DNA of 64,000 nt from an uncultured Flavobacteriaceae bacterium (lineage in GTDB: Bacteria; Bacteroidota; Bacteroidia; Flavobacteriales; Flavobacteriaceae): assembly GCA_947503105.1 (NCBI GenBank), contig CANNCM010000005.1, forward strand, positions 56,012-120,011. The letters run 5' to 3'. This document shows positions 35,279-45,465 of this stretch, piece after piece. The position numbers and the translations under genes are program-made. The stretch's first letter is position 1, and each line of letters opens with the position of its first letter. The notes under the pieces were generated by a model. That model did no database searches and was not told the DNA's origin. It saw only the letters and a list, made by a program, of their open reading frames with translations.

Positions 35279-36519
35279 AATTTTTAAAAATAAGTTTAAT
35301 ACTATTTGTAATAATTTTCAATTCTTGTAGTTCAGATAATATACAAGACGATTCATTGAATTTAGAAAATGGAAAATTTATTGAAAATGATTCTAGTTTT
35401 GTTAGTATTAGTGAGGCTAAAGATATTGCAAATCAAATATTCTTTAGTAATAAAAAAATGTTTTCAAAAGGGAATGAAAAAAAACGAGTAACAGAAATCA
35501 AACCTATAGGAACAACCGAAAACAAAGCATCTTATTATATCGTAAATTTTGAAGAAGGTGGTTTTGTTATTATCTCATCAGACAAACGAATGTATCCAAT
35601 ACTTGCATATTCAGAAAAAAATAATTTCGATTTAGCATCTGAAAATTATCCAGATTTGCTAGTTAATTGGTTGTTTGAACAAGATAAATATGTGAATGAT
35701 TTAAGAAAAGGAAAAATTAAAGAAATCCTTAAATTTGACGAACACTGGAAAATTAGTTCAATGGAAAGTCGAATGCTTAAGTCTAATAAAGTTAATTTAG
35801 CTTCAAAGACTAATTCGGCTAGAAATTATACTCTAATATCTAGCCACGGTCCACTAATTTCAACAAGTTGGGGACAAGGCGTTGGATATAATAATTCTGC
35901 ACCAAATAAAAGTTGTTCAAAATACAGTAATGGAAGGACACCAACTGGTTGTGTAGCTACGGCTATGTCGCAAATTATGAAGTTTCACAGCTATCCAAAT
36001 ACTTACAATTGGTCTATAATGCCAAATAGAGTATATAGTTCTACCTCTACATCAAATGGAGCTAATGAAATTTCTAGACTAATGAGAGATGCTGGTAATT
36101 CTGTGGGTATGGATTGGGGATGTGATAGCTCTGGAGCAGACACAGAAGACGCCGCTAATGCTTTAAAAAATACTTTTGGCTATCAATCGGCCACTTACAG
36201 CAACAATTACACTAATGCGATAAGTGATATACAAACAGGTTTTCCAGTAATTTTAAAAGGCGGAAGAGCAGAAAACTGGATTTTATTTAAAATTTACAGA
36301 GATGGACACGCTTGGGTTTGTGATGGTTATGAATTAGCAAAGGTAGAAGTAAAAGCACCAGCTGGTCGATGGGGTTATACTTGGAGATGGGTAAATTTAA
36401 GTTCTTACCATATGAATTGGGGATGGAATGGTAGTTGGAATGGTTGGTATAATGGAATGAGAAATTCTGTTGGAGATTTTAGTTATAAATCTGGTGTAAT
36501 CTATAATATTAGAAAATAA
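35275..36519 (+). CDS. C10 family (streptopain-like) cysteine peptidase lipoprotein
   Basis: A 414-residue lipoprotein; the signal peptide ends NSC with Cys18 lipidated. Residues about 45-150 resemble the Spi/propeptide region of C10 peptidases (FVSISEAKDIANQIFF, YYIVNFEEGGFVIISSDKR). The catalytic domain starts near residue 190 with STSWGQGVGYN, has the nucleophile Cys226 in GCVATAMSQIM and His345 in DGHAWVCDGY, and ends with the Trp-rich MNWGWNGSWNGWY typical of the family. It should be a surface or periplasmic protease made as an inactive precursor. GTG start chosen because the signal peptide begins there and no in-frame ATG precedes it. Strongly A/T-rich, unlike neighbours. Confidence 0.87.
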   Translation: MKFLKISLILFVIIFNSCSSDNIQDDSLNLENGKFIENDSSFVSISEAKDIANQIFFSNKKMFSKGNEKKRVTEIKPIGTTENKASYYIVNFEEGGFVIISSDKRMYPILAYSEKNNFDLASENYPDLLVNWLFEQDKYVNDLRKGKIKEILKFDEHWKISSMESRMLKSNKVNLASKTNSARNYTLISSHGPLISTSWGQGVGYNNSAPNKSCSKYSNGRTPTGCVATAMSQIMKFHSYPNTYNWSIMPNRVYSSTSTSNGANEISRLMRDAGNSVGMDWGCDSSGADTEDAANALKNTFGYQSATYSNNYTNAISDIQTGFPVILKGGRAENWILFKIYRDGHAWVCDGYELAKVEVKAPAGRWGYTWRWVNLSSYHMNWGWNGSWNGWYNGMRNSVGDFSYKSGVIYNIRK

Positions 36520-36527
36520 TTTAACTT

Positions 36528-37013
36528 ATGAGAAATATTTTGTTTGTAATTTTAATATTAGGGCTTTTTTCTTGCAATCGCGATGAGGAAGAGTGCTGTA
36601 AAAACATTGAAGCCGATTTACAAATTTCAATAGTCAATAATGAAGGTGTAGATTTATTAAACCCTCTTAATGGAGAAATAAACATCGATAACTTCAAACT
36701 ATACTATAAAAATCAATCGGGAGATTTAATTTTGTTTAATAATATAAATTTGGATAACCCTAAAGGCTTTGAATTAGTCAATCCAGAAAACAATGGTAAC
36801 CAACGATATAGCATTAATTTATTTCTAAATACAGAACACTTAGTCGATAATACATCTTTTACTTTTATAAGTTGGAATGATAATAAAAATTATGAAATTA
36901 AAACAGTATTCTTTGAAGGCAACAATTCATTAATTGCAGAAAAAGTATTTATAAATAATGAACTAGTTATCGATAGTGGAGAGAATAGATTTACTACGAT
37001 TACTGCTATATAA
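36528..37013 (+). CDS. Small lipoprotein following the C10 peptidase
   Basis: A 161-residue protein with signal peptide and lipobox LFSC (Cys16), followed by an acidic, cysteine-containing stretch (NRDEEECCKNIEADL). The rest is beta-rich with no recognised domain. It starts 8 bases after the peptidase stop and is surely co-transcribed. In streptococci the C10 peptidase SpeB is followed by its inhibitor Spi; a partner or inhibitor role is possible here by position only, since no sequence likeness to Spi was noticed. Confidence 0.7.
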   Translation: MRNILFVILILGLFSCNRDEEECCKNIEADLQISIVNNEGVDLLNPLNGEINIDNFKLYYKNQSGDLILFNNINLDNPKGFELVNPENNGNQRYSINLFLNTEHLVDNTSFTFISWNDNKNYEIKTVFFEGNNSLIAEKVFINNELVIDSGENRFTTITAI

Positions 37014-37033
37014 ACTTTGTAAAAAATAATAAC

Positions 37034-37168
37034 GTGGCATAACACGGTATATAAAAAATAGCAGTTAAGTGCAAACTTCAAAGTTTGTGCTTTTCTACTA
37101 TTTTTATTTTAACCCTGAAAGTAATAGCATTTTTATTCTGCTACTTTTCATATACCAATACGTTATAT
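37034..37168. repeat. 135-base imperfect palindrome, attC-like or MITE-like
   Basis: Outer boxes GTGGCATAAC (37034-37043) and CGTTATATCC (37161-37170) flank a stem of two 19-base arms, 37046-37064 and 37138-37156, which match at 17 of 19 positions (GGTATAT/ATATACC and TAGCAG/CTGCTA inside). A second inner hairpin is formed by 37067-37078 and 37081-37092 (10 of 12). The element sits between the small lipoprotein and the ligA stop codon and could also act as a bidirectional terminator. Confidence 0.6.
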
Positions 37169-37173
37169 CCCAA

Positions 37174-39165
<1,992 letters not shown>

Positions 39166-39248
39166 TTATATAAAATATCTTGATTAATTGTGAGTACTAA
39201 AATACTAAATTCAGTTAAAAAAAGCATTTAAAGCCACTCAAAAGTGAC

Positions 39249-40094
39249 TTATTTTTTTTGAGCTTTGATCATACGGTTTTTTCCAAATGTATCTTTTTTC
39301 AAAATTACATTCTGAAATGAGATTTCATCAAAAAGGGCTTTCGTTTCTGTCCCAAAAGCTTCATTGATTTCTGCAAAACACAAACCATTGGCGTGAAGAT
39401 TATGTTGTGCAATTTTTTTTAATACTTTGTAATATATCAAAGGCGAAGTACATTCTACAAATAAGGCCAAATGAGGTTCAAAATTCAATACATTATCTTT
39501 CATTTGCTTTTGCTCTGTTTCTAAAACATAAGGAGGGTTAGACACAATAATATCGAAGTGTTGTGTACTTTTCCATTCGAGCATATTGGATTCTATAAAA
39601 TGGATTTCAACATTATTTTTTTTCGCATTAAAACGTGCAATTTCTAAGGCATCAGCACTAACATCTAGCGCAAAAACTTTAGCATTGGGAAGGTTTTTAG
39701 CCAATGCAATTGAAATACACCCAGATCCTGTTCCTAAATCCAAAATAGTTGGAGCATCAGTGGTTTTAAAATGTTCCAAAATCCAGGCTACAAGTTCTTC
39801 TGTTTCTGGCCGAGGAATAAGCACTGCTGGTGTAACCAAAAACTCTAAACCAAAAAAATGAGAACGTTCCAATATATATTGAATAGGTTCATGGTTTTTT
39901 AGGCGAATTAGCGCCATTTCAAAATGCTTAAACTTTTCTTCTGAAATTTGATTTTTAGCATTGAGAACCAATTGATGTGGTTGCAATTGGAGATACGCTT
40001 CACACAACATTTGAAAAAACACTTGACGCTCAGTTGAAGGATAAAATTCGAGGGCTTTATGAAAGTGTTGTTTTAAGGCTTCTAAACTTATCAT
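39249..40094 (-). CDS. prmC: Peptide chain release factor N5-glutamine methyltransferase
   Basis: A 281-residue SAM-dependent enzyme that methylates the glutamine of the GGQ motif in release factors. The motif I region ILDLGTGSGCISIALAKNLP and the catalytic NPPY in DIIVSNPPYVLE are intact, with LIPRPETEELV in the linker as usual. The start at 40094 is preferred because its ATG overlaps the TGA of the preceding acetyltransferase gene (ATGA); an upstream in-frame ATG at 40112 would give a longer 22-base overlap and adds residues not typical of the family. Confidence 0.93.
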   Translation of the reverse strand: MISLEALKQHFHKALEFYPSTERQVFFQMLCEAYLQLQPHQLVLNAKNQISEEKFKHFEMALIRLKNHEPIQYILERSHFFGLEFLVTPAVLIPRPETEELVAWILEHFKTTDAPTILDLGTGSGCISIALAKNLPNAKVFALDVSADALEIARFNAKKNNVEIHFIESNMLEWKSTQHFDIIVSNPPYVLETEQKQMKDNVLNFEPHLALFVECTSPLIYYKVLKKIAQHNLHANGLCFAEINEAFGTETKALFDEISFQNVILKKDTFGKNRMIKAQKK

Positions 40095-40567
40095 AATTCT
40101 TTTATCATCCACAGGCTACAGTTGTGATGTCCTGTACTCCCAAGTGAGGTATTTATGTCATAAAAACCATTACGGCGGTATAATTTGATTGCTGCCTCAA
40201 GCATCGGAATCGTTTCTAAATAACACTTTTTAAATCCAAAAGACAAGGCTGATTCTATACAACGATCCATCAATTTTTGACCCATTCCTTGACCACGCAT
40301 TTTTGGTGCGCTGTACATTTTTTGAAGTTCACAAACGTCTTTATCAAAATTTTTGAGGGGTTTTATACCAGCACCACCAAGTATTATCCCATGGTGTTCA
40401 ACGACAAAATATACAGAGCGTTCACTGTTGTAGGCCTCAAACATACTAGACGTTTCTGGATCTTCGTATGCCGTACCCTTTAGAGGAATGTTTAATTCCA
40501 AAAAAGCAGACCTAATAACCGACTCCACTTGTAGATTGTCCTCTTTTGTGATTTCTCTGATTTGCAT
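40091..40567 (-). CDS. GNAT family N-acetyltransferase
   Basis: About 158 residues with the GNAT fold: the acetyl-CoA-binding motif A MRGQGMGQKLMDRCIESA (R-x-x-G-x-G/A) and the C-terminal strand IKLYRRNGF are clear. The substrate is unknown. It is translationally coupled to prmC by an ATGA overlap; the pairing might suggest a shared translation-related role but GNAT targets are very diverse. ATG at 40567 was preferred over one at 40576 since the conserved IREITKEDN begins there. Confidence 0.88.
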   Translation of the reverse strand: MQIREITKEDNLQVESVIRSAFLELNIPLKGTAYEDPETSSMFEAYNSERSVYFVVEHHGIILGGAGIKPLKNFDKDVCELQKMYSAPKMRGQGMGQKLMDRCIESALSFGFKKCYLETIPMLEAAIKLYRRNGFYDINTSLGSTGHHNCSLWMIKEL

Positions 40568-40591
40568 GTCTAACATCCCCGCAATTAATCT

Positions 40592-40599
40592 TATTTTTG
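40592..40599 (+). promoter_or_regulatory. -7 promoter box for ribD
   Basis: TATTTTTG matches TAnnTTTG. Transcription would start near 40606, about 43 bases before the inferred ATA start at 40649. This fits a start upstream of the in-frame TTG at 40700. Confidence 0.42.
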
Positions 40600-40648
40600 T
40601 AGTTTCGAAGATACGTATAAGGATATATAAAATAAAAGTTTTTTTGCC

Positions 40649-41653
40649 ATAGAAGATTCAAAATACATAAAACGTTGTATTGAAATTGCCAAAAAAGGGT
40701 TGGGCGATGCCGCTCCAAATCCTACTGTTGGTTGTGTGATTGTCTATGATCATCACATTATTGGTGAAGGATACACAAGTCCTTACGGTGGTTCACATGC
40801 AGAAGTCAATGCAATCTCTTCTGTTAAAAACAAAAAATTATTATCAAAATCCACGTTGTATGTCACTCTCGAACCCTGTTGTCATCATGGAAAAACACCT
40901 CCGTGCACAGACCTTATTATACAACATAAAATTCCGAAAGTGGTAATTGGTTGTGTTGATTCGAGTACAAAAATTAGTGGCAAAGGAATTGAAGCGCTAA
41001 CGTCTGCGGGATGCGAAGTGATTGTTGGCCTATGTGAAAAACAATGCCAAGAACATCACAAACGTTTTTTTACTCTGCAAAACAAAAAGCGTCCTTATAT
41101 AATATTAAAATGGGCAGAAACAAAAAATGGGTTTATAGCGCCTTTAAAAAAGAATACAAAGAATCCAGTTTGGATTAGCACAGAAGAATCACAGCTATTG
41201 GTTCATCAGTGGCGATCAGAGGAGCATGCTATTTTAGTTGGCGGAAATACTGTTTTGGAAGATAATCCAAGACTAACAACTAGGAGTGTTTCTGGGCGAA
41301 ACCCGGTCAGAATTGTAATTGACACCAAAGACAGTTTACCAAAATCGGCCGCCATTTTTAATAATGACGCCAAAACGATAGTGTTATCTTCAAAACATTT
41401 AAACTCTAAAAAAAATAGAGCTCAACAAATCTGTAAATTGTTGTATGACTTGAATATTCTTTCTGTTATTGTTGAAGGTGGACCAAAAACATTACACTAT
41501 TTTATTGACGAAAATCTATGGGACGAAATGAGAGTTTTTAAAGGGGCTGTAGATTTTAGTGATGGAATAAAAGGACCGTCTTATTCCATTGAACCTCAAC
41601 TGAAAAAAAAGGTAGCCAATGATGAACTGTTATTTTATAGAAACACAAATTAA
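40649..41653 (+). CDS. ribD: Riboflavin biosynthesis deaminase/reductase RibD; probable ATA start
   Basis: About 334 residues. The N-terminal zinc deaminase domain has PNPTVGCVIV, the metal/catalytic motif HAEVNAI and PCCHHGKTPPC; the C-terminal reductase has AILVGGNTVLEDNPRLTTR and VEGGPKTLHYF. It carries out two successive steps of riboflavin synthesis. The family-conserved helix KYIKRCIEIAKKGLG lies upstream of the first in-frame TTG (40700), so translation must begin earlier, yet no ATG, GTG or TTG is present down to the in-frame TAA at 40628. ATA at 40649 gives (M)EDSKYIKRCIE, which is the usual beginning. TTG at 40700 would cut off the first helix. Confidence 0.88.
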   Translation: MEDSKYIKRCIEIAKKGLGDAAPNPTVGCVIVYDHHIIGEGYTSPYGGSHAEVNAISSVKNKKLLSKSTLYVTLEPCCHHGKTPPCTDLIIQHKIPKVVIGCVDSSTKISGKGIEALTSAGCEVIVGLCEKQCQEHHKRFFTLQNKKRPYIILKWAETKNGFIAPLKKNTKNPVWISTEESQLLVHQWRSEEHAILVGGNTVLEDNPRLTTRSVSGRNPVRIVIDTKDSLPKSAAIFNNDAKTIVLSSKHLNSKKNRAQQICKLLYDLNILSVIVEGGPKTLHYFIDENLWDEMRVFKGAVDFSDGIKGPSYSIEPQLKKKVANDELLFYRNTN

Positions 41654-41662
41654 TACCATCAA

Positions 41663-42280
41663 ATGGATGAAAAAACACTTGAGTTTCAAACCATTGACCG
41701 TGCTTCAAATCCAATATTATATAAGGACAAAGGCAGTAAGTTTTTTGCCTATGCGTTTCCAATTATCAATGAGAGTGATGTAAAGCGTTTTATTACTATA
41801 CTAAAAGAAAAACACAAAACTGCTGGCCATTTTTGTTATGCCTATCGCTTTGGTGCAAGCGGATCTGTATTTAAGGTGTCGGATGATGGCGAACCAAAAA
41901 ACAGTGCGGGCATGCCCATTTTGGGACAGTTGCAAGCCAGAAATTTAACCAACACACTTCTTGTCGTTGTTCGCTATTTTGGAGGAACAAAACTTGGTAT
42001 TGGTGGACTTATATCGGCCTACAGAACTGCAGCAAAGTACTGTTTGGATGACAGTGAAATCACAACACTTTATATAAAAAAGACGATCATTGTCCGTTTT
42101 TCTTATGATGCGCTAAGTCATGTGATGAGAATAATTAAGACCTATAATTTAAAAATTATAGAACAGCATCAAGAATTGGACTGTTGGCTGAAAATTTTAG
42201 TCAAAAAAAAGGATTTAGAAGTTGTAAAATCGGCTTTTAAAACCCATTATAAAATCGAACTTGAAATTTTGAACGATTAA
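41663..42280 (+). CDS. YigZ/IMPACT family protein
   Basis: A 205-residue protein of the UPF0029/IMPACT family. The signature SDDGEPKNSAGMPILGQLQ with FGGTKLGIGGLISAYR downstream is unmistakable; the C-terminal domain (about 140-205) is the ferredoxin-like YigZ extension. The role is not settled; suggestions include translation-related binding. It starts 10 bases after ribD on the same strand and ends in a 4-base TTAA stop overlap with the convergent thioesterase gene. Confidence 0.88.
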   Translation: MDEKTLEFQTIDRASNPILYKDKGSKFFAYAFPIINESDVKRFITILKEKHKTAGHFCYAYRFGASGSVFKVSDDGEPKNSAGMPILGQLQARNLTNTLLVVVRYFGGTKLGIGGLISAYRTAAKYCLDDSEITTLYIKKTIIVRFSYDALSHVMRIIKTYNLKIIEQHQELDCWLKILVKKKDLEVVKSAFKTHYKIELEILND

Positions 42281-42675
42281 TTTTGCAGTTGGTCTAAAAA
42301 ATAATCGGGGCAACGCATTGGCAAACGCGTTTTTGTGTCTACAAAAACCAACTTTGTGTATGCTTTGGTCAACAATTCATCGCGCTCGTTAAAAAGCTCA
42401 TACTCAAATTCTATAGAAACTTTAGGGAGTTTCAATAATGTTGTTTTGATGGTTAGAACATCATCATAAAATGCTGGTTTACTGTAACTTATGTTCAAAA
42501 CAACCACAGGAAGCATGATTCCTTGGGCTTCCATTTCTTTGTAAGAAAAGCCAAGAGAGGACAACCATTCTATGCGTCCAATCTCAAAATACTGAGCATA
42601 GTTTCCATGATATACAACACCCATTTGGTCTGTTTCACCGTATCGAACTTTAACTTTTGTTTGGTGGCTTTTCAT
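42277..42675 (-). CDS. Acyl-CoA thioesterase (YbgC/FadM type)
   Basis: A 132-residue hot-dog-fold thioesterase. The pattern VRYGETDQMGVVYHGNYAQYFEIGR includes the catalytic Asp of the 4-hydroxybenzoyl-CoA thioesterase/YbgC group. It hydrolyses acyl-CoA thioesters; the natural acyl chain is not deducible. The gene is convergent with the yigZ-type gene and divergent from dnaA, which begins 178 bases away. Confidence 0.9.
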   Translation of the reverse strand: MKSHQTKVKVRYGETDQMGVVYHGNYAQYFEIGRIEWLSSLGFSYKEMEAQGIMLPVVVLNISYSKPAFYDDVLTIKTTLLKLPKVSIEFEYELFNERDELLTKAYTKLVFVDTKTRLPMRCPDYFLDQLQN

Positions 42676-42853
42676 GAAAAAAATTATATATTTATTGCTG
42701 CATAATTTAGATGAAAAAAAATAAAATTTCCTGCATTTTTAATTTTTTTTTTTGAAATTTTGTTCACATATTTGTCAAGGATAAAAAATTAACCACCACC
42801 CCAAAGTGAAGACATTTTTAGCCCACAACTAACTAAAAATTTTTACATAACAA

Positions 42854-44281
42854 ATGAATAACACTGCGCAATCGGTATGGGGAAACTGTCTTAATTTTAT
42901 TAAGGACAACATTCAACCTCAAGCATACAAAACATGGTTTGAACCTATTGTTGCAATCAAATTAGCTGATCAATCTTTAAGTATTCAAGTTCCGAGTAAA
43001 TTCTTCTATGAATGGCTTGAAGAGCATTATGTAAAAATTTTAAAAGTTGCATTGACAAAAGAACTTGGGGAAGATGCCAAACTGGTGTACATCATCAAAA
43101 TGGAAAATACCTATGGTAACAAGCAACCCTTCACAGAAAAAATTCCAAGTTCCAACAGATCGGCTATAAAATCACAAAGAGCAGATATTCCTCTTAAAAA
43201 TAAAAACCCTGAGCTCAAGAACCCTTTTATCATACCTGGAATTAGAAATGTAAAAATAGAATCTCAACTGAACCCTATTTATACATTCGAGAATTTCCTT
43301 GAGGGTGATTCAAACAGACTGGCTCGAAATGCTGGTATCGCTGTGGCCAACAAACCTGGTGGAACATCATTTAATCCACTGCTTATTTTTGGTGGAGTTG
43401 GGCTAGGAAAAACACATTTGGCACACGCAATTGGTGTAGATATAAAAGATAAATATCCAGAAAAAACAGTTCTTTACATCTCTGCAGAAAAATTCACTCA
43501 ACAATACATAGAGTCTGTAAAGAAGAACAATAGAAATGACTTTATTCATTTTTATCAAATTATAGATGTACTCATAATTGATGATGTCCAATTTCTTTCT
43601 GGAAAATCGGGAACACAAGATGTGTTTTTCCACATTTTTAATCATTTACATCAAAACGGAAAACAAGTCATTTTGACAAGTGACAAAGCTCCCGTGGACA
43701 TGCAAGATATCGAACAACGCTTGTTGTCAAGATTTAAATGGGGACTTTCTGCAGAACTACAGAAACCAGATTTTGAAACACGCGTTTCAATAATAAAAAA
43801 CAAGCTTTACAGAGATGGTGTAGAAATGCCAGATGATATTGTTGAATATGTTGCCAAAAACATCAAAACAAATGTTAGAGAATTGGAGGGTGCTATCATA
43901 TCATTAATCGCACAATCGTCATTCAATAAAAAAGAAATTACGCTTTCTCTTGCCAAAGAAATTGTTGAGAAATTTGTAAAAAATACTAAACGAGAAGTTT
44001 CAATTGATTATATCCAAAAAATAGTTTCAGACTATTTTCAAATGGATGTTGACACACTTCAATCCAAAACAAGAAAACGTCATATTGTTCAAGCCCGACA
44101 ATTGGCCATGTTCTTTGCCAAAAAATTTACCAAAGCATCCTTGGCTAGTATTGGATCTCAAATTGGACAACGCGACCATGCCACAGTACTCCATGCATGT
44201 AAAACCGTTGATAATCTTTCTTCGACCGATAAACAATTCAGGAAATACGTTGAAGATTTGACCAAAAAATTATCCGTATAA
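42854..44281 (+). CDS. dnaA: Chromosomal replication initiator DnaA
   Basis: A 475-residue initiator. Domain I (about 1-90) is followed by a short linker, then the AAA+ domain III with Walker A FGGVGLGKTHLAHA and Walker B VLIIDDVQFL, and the C-terminal DNA-binding domain with the signature GQRDHATVLHACKTV. The gap upstream is very A/T-rich, but no cluster of canonical TTATCCACA boxes was found, so the origin may lie elsewhere, as is frequent in Bacteroidota. Followed after 10 bases by the phosphatase gene. Confidence 0.97.
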   Translation: MNNTAQSVWGNCLNFIKDNIQPQAYKTWFEPIVAIKLADQSLSIQVPSKFFYEWLEEHYVKILKVALTKELGEDAKLVYIIKMENTYGNKQPFTEKIPSSNRSAIKSQRADIPLKNKNPELKNPFIIPGIRNVKIESQLNPIYTFENFLEGDSNRLARNAGIAVANKPGGTSFNPLLIFGGVGLGKTHLAHAIGVDIKDKYPEKTVLYISAEKFTQQYIESVKKNNRNDFIHFYQIIDVLIIDDVQFLSGKSGTQDVFFHIFNHLHQNGKQVILTSDKAPVDMQDIEQRLLSRFKWGLSAELQKPDFETRVSIIKNKLYRDGVEMPDDIVEYVAKNIKTNVRELEGAIISLIAQSSFNKKEITLSLAKEIVEKFVKNTKREVSIDYIQKIVSDYFQMDVDTLQSKTRKRHIVQARQLAMFFAKKFTKASLASIGSQIGQRDHATVLHACKTVDNLSSTDKQFRKYVEDLTKKLSV

Positions 44282-44291
44282 AACACCTTTT

Positions 44292-44750
44292 ATGACCAAA
44301 ATTCTAATGGTATGTTTGGGGAATATTTGTAGATCTCCTTTGGCCGAAGGAATTTTGAAATCTAAACTACCAAGCACACAATTTTATATAGACTCAGCCG
44401 GAACAAGTGGGTTTCACTCTGGTAATGCTCCAGACCCTCGCTCTGTCGAGGTGGCCAAAAAAAATGGATTAGACATTTCACAACAAAAATCGAGACCATT
44501 TAGAGCCTATGACTTAGAAGAGTTTGATATCATTTTTGTAATGGATCAAGCAAATTATCGCGATGTGCTCAGACATGCTCAAAATGAGAAAGAACGCCAG
44601 AAAATTAAACTCATTTTGAAGTATCCCAATTCTAAAACACTAGAAGTTCCAGATCCATATTATGGTGGAAAAAATGGATTTGACCATGTCTATCATTTGC
44701 TAGAAGAAGCCTGTACTTTTCACAGTAATCAATTAATTTCAAAACAATGA
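44292..44750 (+). CDS. Low-molecular-weight protein tyrosine phosphatase
   Basis: A 152-residue phosphatase. The P-loop VCLGNICRSPLAEG (C-x5-R-S) sits at the N-terminus and the general-acid loop is EVPDPYYGG. It dephosphorylates tyrosines or arginines in the cytoplasm; the target is unknown, and no bacterial tyrosine kinase gene is next to it. The TGA stop overlaps the ATG of the following methyltransferase gene (ATGA), and dnaA is 10 bases upstream. Confidence 0.93.
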   Translation: MTKILMVCLGNICRSPLAEGILKSKLPSTQFYIDSAGTSGFHSGNAPDPRSVEVAKKNGLDISQQKSRPFRAYDLEEFDIIFVMDQANYRDVLRHAQNEKERQKIKLILKYPNSKTLEVPDPYYGGKNGFDHVYHLLEEACTFHSNQLISKQ

Positions 44751-45454
44751 TTGGAACATTATATTTGATTCCCAATACTTTAGGTGATGTAGCGCCACTG
44801 GAAACAATGCCAATTTCCATCAAAAAAATAATTGAAAAAATTGACGTATATATTGTAGAAAACGAAAAATCTGCACGTCGATTTATAAAGTCTGTAAGTG
44901 CCTCAAAACCTCAATCGGACTTAACGTTATTTCCTTTGAATAAATTTACAGCCGCTTCTGAAATTCCAACCTATCTGCAGCCTTGTATACAAGGAATTTC
45001 TGTTGGACTCATTTCTGATGCAGGATGTCCCGGCGTGGCAGATCCAGGTGCAGAAGTTGTTCGTTTGGCACATGAAAATGGTATTAAAGTAGTGCCTTTG
45101 GTAGGGCCGTCTTCTATTTTATTGGCCATGATGGGCTCTGGAATGAATGGTCAAAATTTTGCTTTTAATGGCTATCTTCCTATTGATAAAAATGAACGAA
45201 AATCTAAATTAAAACAATTGGAAAAACGTTCTTTTGAAGAACAACAAGCGCAATTGTTTATCGAAACTCCATACCGCAATCAAAAATTACTTGATGACAT
45301 GTGTAGTGTTTTGCATCAAAATACAAGAATTTGTTTAGCCATAGACTTGACACTTCAAACAGAATACATCAAGACACAAACTGTTTCGCAATGGAAAACC
45401 ACCACAATGGAATTCCACAAAAGACCTACATTATTTATTATTCAGAAAGACTAG
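44747..45454 (+). CDS. RsmI-type SAM-dependent methyltransferase
   Basis: A 235-residue tetrapyrrole-methylase-fold protein. The segments ISVGLISDAGCPGVADPGAEVVRLAHENG and VVPLVGPSSILLAMMGSG are those of RsmI, the 16S rRNA C1402 2'-O-methyltransferase, and IETPYRNQKLLDDM follows. It is shorter than E. coli RsmI (about 286 residues) and is the Bacteroidota paralogue whose target is not certain. It is coupled to the phosphatase gene by an ATGA overlap. Confidence 0.82.
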   Translation: MIGTLYLIPNTLGDVAPLETMPISIKKIIEKIDVYIVENEKSARRFIKSVSASKPQSDLTLFPLNKFTAASEIPTYLQPCIQGISVGLISDAGCPGVADPGAEVVRLAHENGIKVVPLVGPSSILLAMMGSGMNGQNFAFNGYLPIDKNERKSKLKQLEKRSFEEQQAQLFIETPYRNQKLLDDMCSVLHQNTRICLAIDLTLQTEYIKTQTVSQWKTTTMEFHKRPTLFIIQKD

Positions 45455-45465
45455 CAACTGTGGTG

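Larger units (their letters stand above)
35086..37168 (+). mobile_element. Cassette-like accessory insert (hypothesis)
   Basis: Two co-directional genes foreign to the surrounding housekeeping set are enclosed by GTTATGCCAC on the left and a roughly 135-base imperfect palindrome on the right that starts with the complementary GTGGCATAAC and ends CGTTATATCCC. In an integron cassette the R'' box of the attC site is complementary to the cassette's own left end, which is what is seen here. No integrase gene is in the window, and the boundary motif only partly fits the RYYYAAC/GTTRRRY consensus, so this could also be a MITE-like or other repeat-bounded insertion. Confidence 0.4.

Noticed and set aside
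42676..42853. Possible replication origin next to dnaA
   Set aside because: The gap is A/T-rich and has one TTGTTCACA-like site, but no set of TTATCCACA boxes. Bacteroidota often have oriC away from dnaA, so no origin is called.
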